A stretch of DNA of 64,000 bases from Singulisphaera sp. GP187 (lineage in GTDB: Bacteria; Planctomycetota; Planctomycetia; Isosphaerales; Isosphaeraceae). Below, in pieces: positions 45,264-54,754 of this stretch. The stretch lies in assembly GCF_900129635.1 (NCBI RefSeq), contig NZ_FSRB01000002.1, forward strand, positions 2,570,727 to 2,634,726, written 5' to 3'. The notes under the pieces are model-generated. The model had not been told where the DNA came from. It made no database searches and was given only the letters and a program-made list of their open reading frames with translations. A program made the position numbers and the translations under genes. Every line of letters starts with the position of its first letter. The first letter of the stretch is position 1.

Positions 45264-45282
45264 GTTTCACTTATGCCGATCC

Positions 45283-46638
45283 TCAGTCGCCTTCCGCAAG
45301 GAGCTCGGTGAGGATCCGCCCGGTGGCCTGCTTCAAGGGAACACCCAGCAGTCGAGCCGCGGTCGGCGCGACATCACTGTTGTCGAGGCTCTTGAGCTTG
45401 ACCCCCGGCTTGATACCCGAACCCGAGGCGACGAAAATCGCGTTCATCTTCGGTTCGGTCGACACGAACCCGTGCGATCCCGTGTTACCCGCCTTGTTCT
45501 CCACGACGAACTCGTCGCCGGCGGTCGAACCGCCGACGGTATAACCGTCCTTGGCTACGAGAATCAAATTGGCCATGTCTTTATGAGTGGCCGGCGTCGG
45601 CATGTGGTAGCGGGCGAAGTCGTCGGGTCCGAGCACCGCCACAATTCCCTCGGCGCCTTGAAAGAGTCGACGCACGGTCTCGGCATCCTGCGTGGCGGTC
45701 TCCGGATCGGTGAGGTAGACCAGGCCGGTTCCCCCTTCGGGGATCACCATCGCTCGCGCCGACGTGATCTTGCCCTTCTCGACCGTGATCAACCCTTCGC
45801 GTCGCAGCACCGCATTGGGGCTGATTGACTTCTGAATGGCCGCGAAGCCATGATCGGCCACGACGAAAATCGTGGTTCGATCGCGAAGTCCCGCGTCGTC
45901 AATGGCCTTGACCACGCGGCCCACCATGGCGTCGCAGAGCGCGGCGGCTGTATAGCCAGGCGCGGAATTGGGGCCGTACTTGTGATGGGTCGAGTCCAGA
46001 TTGAGCAAGTGAAACGCCAGCAACCTCGGCTTGCGCTGGCGAATCACGTGGCAGGCGGCGTCGGTCCAGACCTCGTCCCGAACGATCGATCCGCCGTCCT
46101 TGAAGTGACGAAGTACGCCGGACTCGGTCAGTTCCTTCACCAGGCGAGGGCTGGAGTGTTGGATTTCATCCGGCACGTCGGGGAAATTGTCATCGATCGA
46201 TGTTGAACCGCGCGTGCAGGGCCAATTGATCGCCGCGCTGGTCAAGCCGGCCTCTTTGATGACATCAAACAAGAGCGGGACCTTGACCAGCTCCTGCTGC
46301 GTCTTCTTCGGATTCACATGAACCGCTTTGGTGACGCTTGACCGTTCGAGCCCACCATTGAAAAGCACGCCGTGCGTTTCCGGGTGAACGCCGGTCATCA
46401 ACGTCGTGTGGTTCGGCCAGGTGACCGACGGGTTGGAAACCTGCATCCCGTCGACAGCCGCGACCCCTGACTTCGCCAGCCCGCGAATGACGGGCAGCGA
46501 AGCGTGAGGATCGTTGAAGTAGGACGAAGGGAGGCCGTCGATCGTAATGACCACAACGTGCCGCTCGACGGCGGAGGCCACCGAGCTCAGACTGACGACC
46601 AGTCCGAAAACGAGCGTCAGAACCTTGGACATCAGCAT
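45283..46638 (-). CDS. secreted type I phosphodiesterase/nucleotide pyrophosphatase family protein
   Basis: A 451-residue member of the alkaline phosphatase superfamily. A signal peptide (about 1-23) is followed by the metal ligand D34 (VITIDGL), the nucleophile T73 in SVTWPNHTTLMTG, a second metal site DSTHHKYGP, and VADHGFAA with another metal-binding Asp/His pair. A late His (PATHKDMANL) completes the two-zinc site. These enzymes hydrolyse phosphodiester or pyrophosphate bonds of nucleotides or lipid headgroups. It converges on the LRR gene. The substrate cannot be assigned. GAGGAA lies just upstream of the start. Confidence 0.9.
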   Translation of the reverse strand: MLMSKVLTLVFGLVVSLSSVASAVERHVVVITIDGLPSSYFNDPHASLPVIRGLAKSGVAAVDGMQVSNPSVTWPNHTTLMTGVHPETHGVLFNGGLERSSVTKAVHVNPKKTQQELVKVPLLFDVIKEAGLTSAAINWPCTRGSTSIDDNFPDVPDEIQHSSPRLVKELTESGVLRHFKDGGSIVRDEVWTDAACHVIRQRKPRLLAFHLLNLDSTHHKYGPNSAPGYTAAALCDAMVGRVVKAIDDAGLRDRTTIFVVADHGFAAIQKSISPNAVLRREGLITVEKGKITSARAMVIPEGGTGLVYLTDPETATQDAETVRRLFQGAEGIVAVLGPDDFARYHMPTPATHKDMANLILVAKDGYTVGGSTAGDEFVVENKAGNTGSHGFVSTEPKMNAIFVASGSGIKPGVKLKSLDNSDVAPTAARLLGVPLKQATGRILTELLAEGD

Positions 46639-46723
46639 TATTCCTCAATCGTGGTGGTTACCGAGTCATCAACGTCGAGCGGGCGAGTATAAACGTCGTT
46701 ATGCCCGTCGGCCACAAGCGAAC

Positions 46724-49700
46724 TCAGACGTCTTCCTGTTCCTGGTACGACTCATCCTCGAAGGTCGACTCACTCGGTCCCTGGCTCGCCACGCTGTCAC
46801 GAACGACCAACGAATAGAGCGAAGGGACGACGAACAAGGTTGTGAGCATGCCGGCAACGATACCTCCGATGACCGAACGGCCGAGCGGACCGTTCGCCTC
46901 GCTGCCCCGGCCGAGCGCCAGGGCCATCGGGATCAGCGCGAAGAACGACGCCAGGGCGGTCATCACGACCGGACGAACGCGAATCGAGGCCGCCTTGCGG
47001 ATCGCGGCGTCGGGCGTCAGCCCCTCTTGAACCCGCAAGTTCTGGGCGAAGTCGACCAGCAAGACGGTGTTCGAGACGACGATGCCGACCATGAAGATCA
47101 CGCCGAGCAGTGATTGCACGTTGATCGCCGAGCCGGTGACGAAAAGCATCAGGACCACCCCGATCAGACCGAGCGGCACGGCGAACAGAATCACCAAGGG
47201 GGTGAGATACGACTTGAACAGGCCGGCCATGAGGAAGTAGATCAGCATCGTTGCCAGGACCAGGCCGATCCCGAGACTGCTGAACGTCTCCTGCATTCGG
47301 GAATACTCACCGCTTAGCTCCATTGAGGCTCCCTTGAGCGGCGTTCGAGGCGGCACCTTGTCCGACGGGTCGTAGGGAATCCATGAGGCGGTCCCCGTCG
47401 AGTCACCGAACTCGTTGACCATCTTGGTGACGTCGTCGGCCACGTGCCCGAGGTCCCTTCCGTCGACACCCATCGTCAAGTCGATGGTCGACTGCAAGTT
47501 GGTGTGCGTAATCTCGGTGGGCACCGTACCCCGTCGCAAGGTGGCAAAATTCCGGATCGGGATCGGCTGCGCCTGCTTCGGGCTCGTGATCGGAATGTCC
47601 AGCAAGGTTTCGACCGAGTCGATATCCTCCTCGAAATACTGCACGCCGACGAAGTACTGGTTCCGGCTGACCGGGTCGATCCAGAAGTTCTTCTTATGGA
47701 ACTGAATGCTCGAGTTCATCGCGGCGACGACGTTCTTCATCACCTCGGCCTGGTTGAGTCCGAGGTCGGCAACCTTGGCGCGGTCGACTTCGATGATGTA
47801 CTGCGGGTAGTCAAGCCGCTGGATGATCCGGGCGTCGACGACGCCCTTGATGTGCGTGACCTTGCGCTGAACCAATTCCGCGACCTTACGCGCCTGGGCC
47901 ATATCCTTGCCGGAGATCCGGATGTTGATCGGCGAGGACTTGCCCTCGTTCATGGCGGAGCGAATCATCCCGCCGGCATCGAAGGCGAACTCCAGGTCGG
48001 AGAACGACCGATCGTTCGCGAACCCGGCGCGAAGCAGGCGAACATACTCTTGCGCGGAGTGATGGCGATGCTCCACGAGCTGGACCTTGACCACCCCATC
48101 CATCGGCCCGGCGTTGGGGGTGTAAGCGGCCGACAGGTCGGCGACCACGCCCAACTCTGAGATAATAATTTGCACATCCTTGCCAATTTTGTCGCGGACG
48201 AATTGCTCGACCCTCGCGATCTTCTTCTCGGTCTCCTCAATCCGCGTGCCGCTGGCCGCGCGAGCGTAGATCTCGAAGGCACCGGCATCGACTTCGGGGA
48301 AGAACTCGCGGCGGAGCTGAGTTCCCAGGAGCCCGAGCACGGCGACCAGGGTCACCAAGGAGCCCAGGACGGTCATGAGCCGGTAGTTCATCACCCGCTC
48401 GAGCTGGCGGACGTACCAGCAAATCCCGGTCTCGATCACTCCCTCCCACCACGCCTGAGCGCTCAGGAACAGATTCCGCAGGGTCGCCTTGCGTCCCCCG
48501 TGCTCATCGGCTCCCGCGTGCCCGGCCTGATCGCCATGTCCGTGGCTGGCGTGGGGACGCAACCAGCGGGCGGACCGGGACGGGACCAGGGTCTGGGAGA
48601 GGAGGTAGGCCGAAGTCATCGCGAACGCCACCGACGCGGCCATCGGCCGATAGAGGAACTCACCCAGGCCAGGCATGAGGGCCAGCGGGGCAAGCACCAG
48701 CAGCGTACAGATACAGGCGACCAGCGCGGGCATTGCCACCTCGCTGGCCCCCAGGTAGGCGGCCTCCTCGGGCGATGCGCCCATGCCGAGATGGCGGTGG
48801 GTGTTCTCCAGGCAGATGATCGCGCTGTCCACGAGCGGACCGATCGACAAAGCCAGGCCCGCCAGGGTCATCACGTTCACCGTGTTGCCCGTCGCATTCA
48901 GGCCGATCATCGCAGCCAAAACCGCAATCGGGATCGTCATGAAGGCGATGACCGTCATCCGCCAATCGCCGAGGAAGAGCAAGATCACGAGCGAACAAAG
49001 AACGGCGCCGAGCACCCCTTCCTCAGCCAAACTCTCGATCGATTGGCGAACATAGACCGACTGGTCCATGACAAGCTTCAGGTCGATCCCACTGCGGGTG
49101 AGCCGGGCCTTCATCGTCTCGAGCGACGATCGGAGCGTGTCCACCACTTGCAGGGTGCTGGCCCCCGCCTGACGGAAGACCGGCACGTAGACCTGACGCT
49201 TGCCGTTGACGCGCACAATGTTGGTTTGAATGAAGTTGGCGTCTTTGGGGGTCGCCACATCCGCCAGGTAGGCGGCGTTCCCATGCTCGTTGCGGAGTGG
49301 GATCTGGCCCATGTTCTGCACCATATCGAACATCGAGTTCGAGTCGATGGCGTAGTCGGTGGTGCCGAACTTGACGCTGCCGGTCGGGAGAAAAACGTTA
49401 TATTCATCAACCGACTTGAGCACATCCAGGGGCGAGAGGTGGCGGGCCTGGAGCTTGACCCGGTCGAGGTAGAGCATGATCGCGCGGACCTTGCCGCCAT
49501 AGACCAAGGGGGCGTTGGCCCCCGGCTGCGACATGATCTGGGGCCGGACTTCGTAGCGGCCGGTGTCGAACAGGGCCGCTTCGCCCTGATTCGGACTGTC
49601 CAGGGCGAGCAGGCAGACCGGGGTCGTCCCCGTCGGGTCGTAGGGCAGAACGACCGGCGGGAGCGTCCCGGGGGGCATCGTGGGAAATTCCCAACCGGCC

Positions 49701-50035
49701 AGCGAGTTCGTCTCGGTTAAAGCTCCGGCCGGGTTCACGTTGCTGCGGAAGTAGTCGCGAACGATGCTGACGCCGACGATCGAGCGTGACTCCAGGCGCC
49801 GTCCTCCCGTCGCTTGAACGACACCGCGTTCCAGTCGGGCGGTGATGTTCTTCTCGATACTGGCCGCGGGCATCCCGCCGTAGAAGACCAGCGTCTGCAC
49901 CGCCGGACTGCGGAAGACGGGCAAGATGTCGATCGGGATCGAGTAGACGGACAACGTCCCCAGCACGACGATCGCCAGTGACAATACGGTCACGGCGATC
50001 GAGTTCTTGAGGGACGATCGAATCAAACCGTTCAT
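46724..50035 (-). CDS. RND efflux transporter permease subunit
   Basis: An 1103-residue inner-membrane pump with the RND duplication: TM1 near the N-terminus (SIAVTVLSLAIVVLGTLSVY), a large periplasmic loop, TM2-6 around 340-500, a second periplasmic loop and TM8-12 near the C-terminus. The TM4 motif is LALSIGPLVDSAIICLEN, with a single acidic pair typical of hydrophobe/organic efflux rather than heavy-metal pumps. A His-rich loop (PHASHGHGDQAGHAGADEHGG) lies in the middle of the protein, at about residues 490-510. GGAGAGG precedes the ATG by eight bases. The adaptor gene is 55 bp upstream on the same strand. No outer-membrane factor is adjacent. Confidence 0.93.
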   Translation of the reverse strand: MNGLIRSSLKNSIAVTVLSLAIVVLGTLSVYSIPIDILPVFRSPAVQTLVFYGGMPAASIEKNITARLERGVVQATGGRRLESRSIVGVSIVRDYFRSNVNPAGALTETNSLAGWEFPTMPPGTLPPVVLPYDPTGTTPVCLLALDSPNQGEAALFDTGRYEVRPQIMSQPGANAPLVYGGKVRAIMLYLDRVKLQARHLSPLDVLKSVDEYNVFLPTGSVKFGTTDYAIDSNSMFDMVQNMGQIPLRNEHGNAAYLADVATPKDANFIQTNIVRVNGKRQVYVPVFRQAGASTLQVVDTLRSSLETMKARLTRSGIDLKLVMDQSVYVRQSIESLAEEGVLGAVLCSLVILLFLGDWRMTVIAFMTIPIAVLAAMIGLNATGNTVNVMTLAGLALSIGPLVDSAIICLENTHRHLGMGASPEEAAYLGASEVAMPALVACICTLLVLAPLALMPGLGEFLYRPMAASVAFAMTSAYLLSQTLVPSRSARWLRPHASHGHGDQAGHAGADEHGGRKATLRNLFLSAQAWWEGVIETGICWYVRQLERVMNYRLMTVLGSLVTLVAVLGLLGTQLRREFFPEVDAGAFEIYARAASGTRIEETEKKIARVEQFVRDKIGKDVQIIISELGVVADLSAAYTPNAGPMDGVVKVQLVEHRHHSAQEYVRLLRAGFANDRSFSDLEFAFDAGGMIRSAMNEGKSSPINIRISGKDMAQARKVAELVQRKVTHIKGVVDARIIQRLDYPQYIIEVDRAKVADLGLNQAEVMKNVVAAMNSSIQFHKKNFWIDPVSRNQYFVGVQYFEEDIDSVETLLDIPITSPKQAQPIPIRNFATLRRGTVPTEITHTNLQSTIDLTMGVDGRDLGHVADDVTKMVNEFGDSTGTASWIPYDPSDKVPPRTPLKGASMELSGEYSRMQETFSSLGIGLVLATMLIYFLMAGLFKSYLTPLVILFAVPLGLIGVVLMLFVTGSAINVQSLLGVIFMVGIVVSNTVLLVDFAQNLRVQEGLTPDAAIRKAASIRVRPVVMTALASFFALIPMALALGRGSEANGPLGRSVIGGIVAGMLTTLFVVPSLYSLVVRDSVASQGPSESTFEDESYQEQEDV

Positions 50036-50090
50036 GGGTCAAGCCTCTCCGAAGGGGCGATCAACGACGTCCGCGAGCGTTCCATCGGGC

Positions 50091-51503
50091 TCAACCGGAT
50101 ACCTTGGGGCTAACGGTCATTCCCGGCTCGATCACGCTGTTCGAGCGCAAGACCACGGCGTCGTCCGGCTTGATTCCCGAGTCGATCTCGACCAGAGTGC
50201 CGTTGTCGGCTCCCAGCTCGACCTTGACCCGTTCCACCTTGCCGTCGCGAACGACCTGCACCACGCCTTGCCGCTTGCCAGAGCGCTCGAGAACGCAGGC
50301 CGTGGGCAACGTCAGACGTTCCGAAAGCGCTTCCAGGCCGATGCTCGCACGGCCGTACATGCCCTCACGAAGCAGACGATCGGGGTTCTCCAGGTCGATC
50401 TCCACGCGCATCGTCCGGGTCTGATGATCCTCCGACTCGGCGATCCGCGCCACCTTGCCCTTGAACTCACGGGTCCCGACCCCGTCGATCGTCACCACGG
50501 CCGGGTCACCCGGATTGGTGAGCACCACGTCCCGATCGGGCACGCGGACGACCACGCGCATCAGGTCCGTCCGCACCACGGTTAGCAAGGGCAACTCCCC
50601 CCCCGCCGTCGCCGCGCGAACAAAGGCGCCCGGATGGAAATTGCGGCGGGTGACCACACCATCGAAAGGCGCGAGAATGTTCGCGTATCCCAAATCCACC
50701 TTTGCCTTGTCGAGTTGCGTTTCCGCGACACGTACCGACGCCTGCGCCTCGATCACATCGGCCTTGGCTTGTTCGACTCTCGCCACGGCGCCTGAAAGCT
50801 TGGCCTTGGCGGTCTGAACCGTGAGCCGAGCGGTCTTTTCCGCCGCTTTGGCGGCATCCACCGCATTCAGGTTTTCATCGACCACGCTCTTGGGGACGGC
50901 ACTGCGCTCGAACAGGCTCTTGATGCGGGTGTATTGACTCTCGGCGAGCCGCAGGCTCGAGACCAGGCGGTCGATATCGGCCTCGGTCTGGGACACGGTG
51001 GCGACGGCCGTCTCGCGCTCGGCGTCCACCGCATCGACCTTGGCCGCGGCTTGCAGGGCCTTGGCCTTGGCCTGATCGAGCATCGCCGCGGCGAGTTCCA
51101 CGGCGTTCTTCTCGCGTGGAACGTCGATCTCGGCGAGCAGATCGCCCTTCTTGACTCGCGAGCCGATGTCGACCGACTGTGACTTCAAGTAGCCCGAGAC
51201 CATCGAATAGAGGTCGACCGCCTCGAATGAGTGAACCGAGCCGGGCTGGACTGTCACTCGCTCGATTCCCCCTTTTCTCGGGTGAATGACTTCAACCTCA
51301 GGAACGGCACCGTCCGCGGTCAACGCCGATGCCGCGGTTCCGGGCTTCGAATGCCCTCCCGTCTCTTCCCCGTGCCCCGACATCTGTGACCAGGTAACCA
51401 CCACGCCAAGGACAAGCAAGACCGGCAGTGAAAGCCACCACCGAAACGACTTCGGTCGCGTCTGCCGTTGCGGCGAGCTCATGCCTACTGGGGTGCTCGA
51501 CAT
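50091..51503 (-). CDS. RND efflux periplasmic adaptor (MFP) subunit
   Basis: A 470-residue membrane fusion protein. The N-terminal membrane segment (SLPVLLVLGVVVTWSQM) is followed by a short His-rich stretch (GHGEETGGHSKPG) and the MFP core: lipoyl half-motif VSGYLKSQSVDIGSRVKKGD, a coiled-coil hairpin (about 140-290, many Ala/Lys/Glu), and the second lipoyl half and beta-barrel (ANILAPFDGVVTRRNFHPG). Its gene is divergent from a two-component system and precedes the permease by 55 bp. The motif ACCTTACCTTT lies about 25 bp upstream of its start. It bridges the pump to an outer-membrane channel not encoded here. Confidence 0.92.
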   Translation of the reverse strand: MSSTPVGMSSPQRQTRPKSFRWWLSLPVLLVLGVVVTWSQMSGHGEETGGHSKPGTAASALTADGAVPEVEVIHPRKGGIERVTVQPGSVHSFEAVDLYSMVSGYLKSQSVDIGSRVKKGDLLAEIDVPREKNAVELAAAMLDQAKAKALQAAAKVDAVDAERETAVATVSQTEADIDRLVSSLRLAESQYTRIKSLFERSAVPKSVVDENLNAVDAAKAAEKTARLTVQTAKAKLSGAVARVEQAKADVIEAQASVRVAETQLDKAKVDLGYANILAPFDGVVTRRNFHPGAFVRAATAGGELPLLTVVRTDLMRVVVRVPDRDVVLTNPGDPAVVTIDGVGTREFKGKVARIAESEDHQTRTMRVEIDLENPDRLLREGMYGRASIGLEALSERLTLPTACVLERSGKRQGVVQVVRDGKVERVKVELGADNGTLVEIDSGIKPDDAVVLRSNSVIEPGMTVSPKVSG

Positions 51504-51861
51504 GAGGATTGATCTCCAATACTTGAGAAAGGTAAGGTCGGGAGGGAAAATTTCGGAAGCGGCGTGTAACTCGGCTGGGGGACTCTCGAGCCAGGCGATC
51601 CGAGGAATCGCCCGACGCACTCTTCGCGATGTGTCATCTTATGCCATGGTCGATAAGCTCGCAATTAACGGAAAGTAAATTCCACCTTACCTTTACCGCG
51701 ATGGCGAACCGGACGGTTGGCGGCAATTCCGAACTCAAAACCTGGCTGCGGACCGACGATTGGGAGTCGGGAATCGTGGTCAAACCAAAACAAGTTGCGA
51801 CATGATTGAGTCTTAAATTGATCATTTAATGCGCGCACGAGGACGGGGCAAGGGAAACGAC
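51504..51861. promoter_or_regulatory. 358-bp divergent regulatory region of the two efflux operons
   Basis: It separates the leftward RND operon from the rightward two-component/efflux operon. An 11-bp element, AAAGGTAAGGT at 51528-51538 and ACCTTACCTTT at 51684-51694, occurs once near each side in mirror orientation. Each copy thus faces the gene set it precedes. These are good operator candidates for the response regulator encoded at 51862, by analogy with CusR boxes; binding is untested. Confidence 0.5.
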
Positions 51862-52563
51862 ATGAGCATTCGCATCCTCGTCGTCGAAGACGAAACGAAC
51901 ATCTCCGACTTTCTGATTCGCGGTCTGCGTGAGGAGGGGTTTCTGGTGGACCACGCCGCAGACGGGCTGAGTGCCTGGCGAGCGTTGCGGACCGGCACCT
52001 GGGACCTCGTGCTCCTGGATTGGTGGCTGCCCGGCCAGGACGGCTTGACCCTGCTCCAGCGGTTCCGGCAGTTCGATCGCAGTACCCCCATTTTGTTTCT
52101 CACGGCGCGCGACCAGGTCGAGCACCGCGTGCAGGGGCTCGACAGCGGCGCCGACGATTATCTCTGCAAGCCGTTCGACTACGAGGAGCTTTTGGCCCGG
52201 ATCCGTGCCCTGATCCGCCGTCGCGAAACGGGGGGCGGCACCTTGGTCTCCTGGGGTGAGCTGACCGTGGACCTGGCCACTCAGCGCGTGGAACGTGCCG
52301 GCCACCCGCTCGACTTGACCGCCCGAGAGCAGAGCCTGCTCGTCTACTTCCTCCGTCACCCCGGGCAAGTACTTTCGCGCACCCGGCTCTACGAGCACGT
52401 CTGGGACGATCGCCACGACGGAGTCTCGAAGACCTTGGAGGTTCACGTCATGGAGCTGAGACGCAAGCTCGAAGCCCACGGCCCCCGCGTCATCCATACG
52501 ATGCGCGGTCGCGGCTACATCCTTGGCAACTCACCCCAGGACCTCTTCGGAGCGAAATCGTGA
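51862..52563 (+). CDS. OmpR/CusR-family response regulator
   Basis: A 233-residue DNA-binding response regulator. The receiver domain has acidic residues ED(9-11), D53 in LLDWWLPGQDG and the conserved Lys in YLCKPFDYEEL. The C-terminal winged helix has LDLTAREQSLLVYFLRHP in two blocks and the recognition helix TLEVHVMELRRKLE. AAGGGA precedes ATG 51862; a shorter-spaced upstream in-frame start lacks this. The stop overlaps the kinase start (52560), as in metal-sensing CusRS operons. It likely controls the adjacent efflux genes. Confidence 0.93.
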   Translation: MSIRILVVEDETNISDFLIRGLREEGFLVDHAADGLSAWRALRTGTWDLVLLDWWLPGQDGLTLLQRFRQFDRSTPILFLTARDQVEHRVQGLDSGADDYLCKPFDYEELLARIRALIRRRETGGGTLVSWGELTVDLATQRVERAGHPLDLTAREQSLLVYFLRHPGQVLSRTRLYEHVWDDRHDGVSKTLEVHVMELRRKLEAHGPRVIHTMRGRGYILGNSPQDLFGAKS

Positions 52564-54038
52564 GGCTGGTCACCCGGTTCTCAGCCTTTTTCCTCACCGC
52601 CCTTGCGCTCGTCCTCGTGGGGTTTTCGACGACCGTTTACCTCGTGGCGCAAAGCCATCTCTTCCGCGAGCTCGACGAGCGGCTGGAGCGTGCGCTCGAC
52701 ACGCTCGAGGCCTCCGTCGACATCGAGCCTGGCGGGCTGGAATGGGAGCCGACGGACCGCCGAATCGCCTTGGGCCTCGATCTGGGCCAGGACGAAGTGC
52801 GCTGGGCGGTGCGCGATGGCGAGGGAACGCTCGTCGATCGCTCGGCGAACGCCGGGAGCGGCGGATTTCCGGCCGGCTGGGAGGCACGCGCCTGGCCGAC
52901 CAACCCTCCCGACGGCACGGTCGTCGGCAAAGTCGCCGGTTGGCGGATGGCCGGGCGACGGATGCCGCTCAAGGCACTGCTCCGGCTCGGTCGCGGTCAT
53001 CCCGACGATGAGCCTGGATATGAGGTTCAGTACCCGGTACTGGTCCTGATCGCAGGCTTGAGGCCAGGCCCGGTCAAGGCGACGCTCAACCAGCTTGGGG
53101 CCACGTTGGTCCTCTTGTCGCTTGGGATCTGGCTGCTCGCCCTGGCGGGCGGACGGCTGCTCGCGCGCCGGGCGCTGGCGCCACTGACCCGGATGGCGGA
53201 AACCGTCAGCACGATGTCAGCCACGGACCTCGGACGACGGGTCCCGACCCCGCGAACCGACGATGAGCTCGACGCCCTGGGGCAGGCTTTCAACGGGCTG
53301 CTCGACCGGCTCAATGAGGCATTCGACAAGCAACAGCGGTTTGCCGGTGACGCCTCGCACCAGCTCCGCACCCCACTCGCCGCGCTTCTCGGTCAGGTCC
53401 AGCTGGCGCAACGTCGCGAGCGCCCGGTGGCAGAATACCGCCAGGTGCTCGACCGCGTGCTCGAGGAAGGGATGCGGCTCCGGGTCATCGTGGAAACCCT
53501 CCTCTCGCTCGCCCAGCCCGAGCCGCCAAGCCTCCTGCTCTGCGATCTCGACCTCGCCGAGTGGCTGCCCCACCACCTGGAACGCTGGGCCGACCACCCG
53601 CGCGCGGCCGACCTTCGGCTCGAGGTTACTCCCAATCCGTTAGCGGTACGTGTTCATCCGCCGATGCTGGCCCAGCTTCTGGACAACCTGATCGATAACG
53701 CCACCAAGTACAGCGAGCCCGGCACACCGATCCTCGTGCGGGGGGAGCGGGAGGGAAGCTCGATCGTCCTGGGTGTGGAAGATCGCGGTCGCGGCCTGAG
53801 TACCGAAGAGTCGGCCCACATTTTCGACCCGTTCTTCCGCGCGGAGGGGGCACGGAACGAGGGCTTGCCGGGCAACGGCCTCGGCCTCACGGTCGCGCGG
53901 CGAATCGCCTCGGCGCTGCACGGCACGCTCAGCCTCACGAGCCGATCGGATCAGTTCACCCGGTTTACACTCCGGCTCCCCGAGCGACCGGTTCCCACAA
54001 ATGTCAGCCCTGGAATTGACACTCAAGCGTCGGTTTAA
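52560..54038 (+). CDS. CusS-like sensor histidine kinase
   Basis: A 492-residue membrane kinase. TM1 lies at about 8-30, a periplasmic sensor loop at about 31-175 and TM2 at about 178-200, followed by HAMP. HisKA has H267 in FAGDASHQLRTPLAAL, and HATPase_c has the N box DNLIDNATKYSEPG and G boxes EDRGRGLS and GNGLGLTVARR. GTG 52560 overlaps the regulator stop; CGGAG is seven bases upstream. The sensor loop lacks an obvious His/Met cluster, so the signal could be copper, silver, zinc or something else. Confidence 0.92.
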   Translation: MRLVTRFSAFFLTALALVLVGFSTTVYLVAQSHLFRELDERLERALDTLEASVDIEPGGLEWEPTDRRIALGLDLGQDEVRWAVRDGEGTLVDRSANAGSGGFPAGWEARAWPTNPPDGTVVGKVAGWRMAGRRMPLKALLRLGRGHPDDEPGYEVQYPVLVLIAGLRPGPVKATLNQLGATLVLLSLGIWLLALAGGRLLARRALAPLTRMAETVSTMSATDLGRRVPTPRTDDELDALGQAFNGLLDRLNEAFDKQQRFAGDASHQLRTPLAALLGQVQLAQRRERPVAEYRQVLDRVLEEGMRLRVIVETLLSLAQPEPPSLLLCDLDLAEWLPHHLERWADHPRAADLRLEVTPNPLAVRVHPPMLAQLLDNLIDNATKYSEPGTPILVRGEREGSSIVLGVEDRGRGLSTEESAHIFDPFFRAEGARNEGLPGNGLGLTVARRIASALHGTLSLTSRSDQFTRFTLRLPERPVPTNVSPGIDTQASV

Positions 54039-54163
54039 ATCATTCGCATTTCAGATTGGACGGGATTCACCCGATGATGATGTAGAAGAGCGAATTGCGG
54101 CACCAGAGTCGACCAGTCGTCCGCGGGATTGAAGGATCCCTTGACCTGGGGCGCCGTAAGCTT

Positions 54164-54577
54164 ATGCTTAAGAGACTTGGTCCCGCGCAGTCACGAGAGG
54201 TTCCCAAACGCGTGCGATCGTTATTGGCGTCCTTCCTGGCCCTCCTGATTACCCTCTGCCCGCTCCTCTGCGGGGCGGCTGAGTTCGGCCAGGGTGCGCA
54301 TCGGCACGACGTCCCGGAAAGCACGTCGCACGACTCGTCGACGCCTGACCAATGCCCCGAGGAAGGGGACAACTGCATCTGCCAAGGTGCCGTTCAAGCA
54401 GGTCACGTCCGCTTCTTCGGTGCCGACGCCGTCGACCACACAATTTTGGTCGGTGTGCTCTTTCCCTCCGCTCTGCAATCACTCACCTATCTGACCAAGG
54501 AACGGTCGTCAACCGGTCTGGGTCATTGGGGCAACGCGCTCGCCATTCGCTCGTTTCTCCAGAACTATCGCTGCTGA
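54164..54577 (+). CDS. small secreted His/Cys-containing protein of the efflux operon
   Basis: A 137-residue protein with a hydrophobic signal-like segment (SLLASFLALLITLCPLLCGA at about 20-39). It is followed by GAHRHDVPE and CPEEGDNCICQ, a Cys/His cluster of the kind used by small periplasmic metal-binding proteins. It sits between the sensor kinase and the adaptor in a metal-efflux operon, and resembles the protein at 20914. ATG 54164 has a weak Shine-Dalgarno site, so the start is uncertain. An alternative is that the real product starts further downstream at the signal. Confidence 0.5.
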   Translation: MLKRLGPAQSREVPKRVRSLLASFLALLITLCPLLCGAAEFGQGAHRHDVPESTSHDSSTPDQCPEEGDNCICQGAVQAGHVRFFGADAVDHTILVGVLFPSALQSLTYLTKERSSTGLGHWGNALAIRSFLQNYRC

Positions 54578-54754
54578 GTCGCCCTCCCCGCGCACCTTCA
54601 TCAATTGCGCGGTACCTCGCCGCCGGCCCGCCATTTGGGCCCACGGACCCTCACGTCAACTGGTGATCACTCGCGCCAGTCAGCCGGCATGCGCCTGCGC
54701 GGCTCGCGGTGAGTGAGTCAATCAATCTCGACACTTTGAGACGAGGCTAGACTC

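Noticed and set aside
48170..49720. 516-codon forward frame
   Set aside because: Antisense to the RND permease; its Arg/His/Gln-rich content is a reverse-strand artefact.
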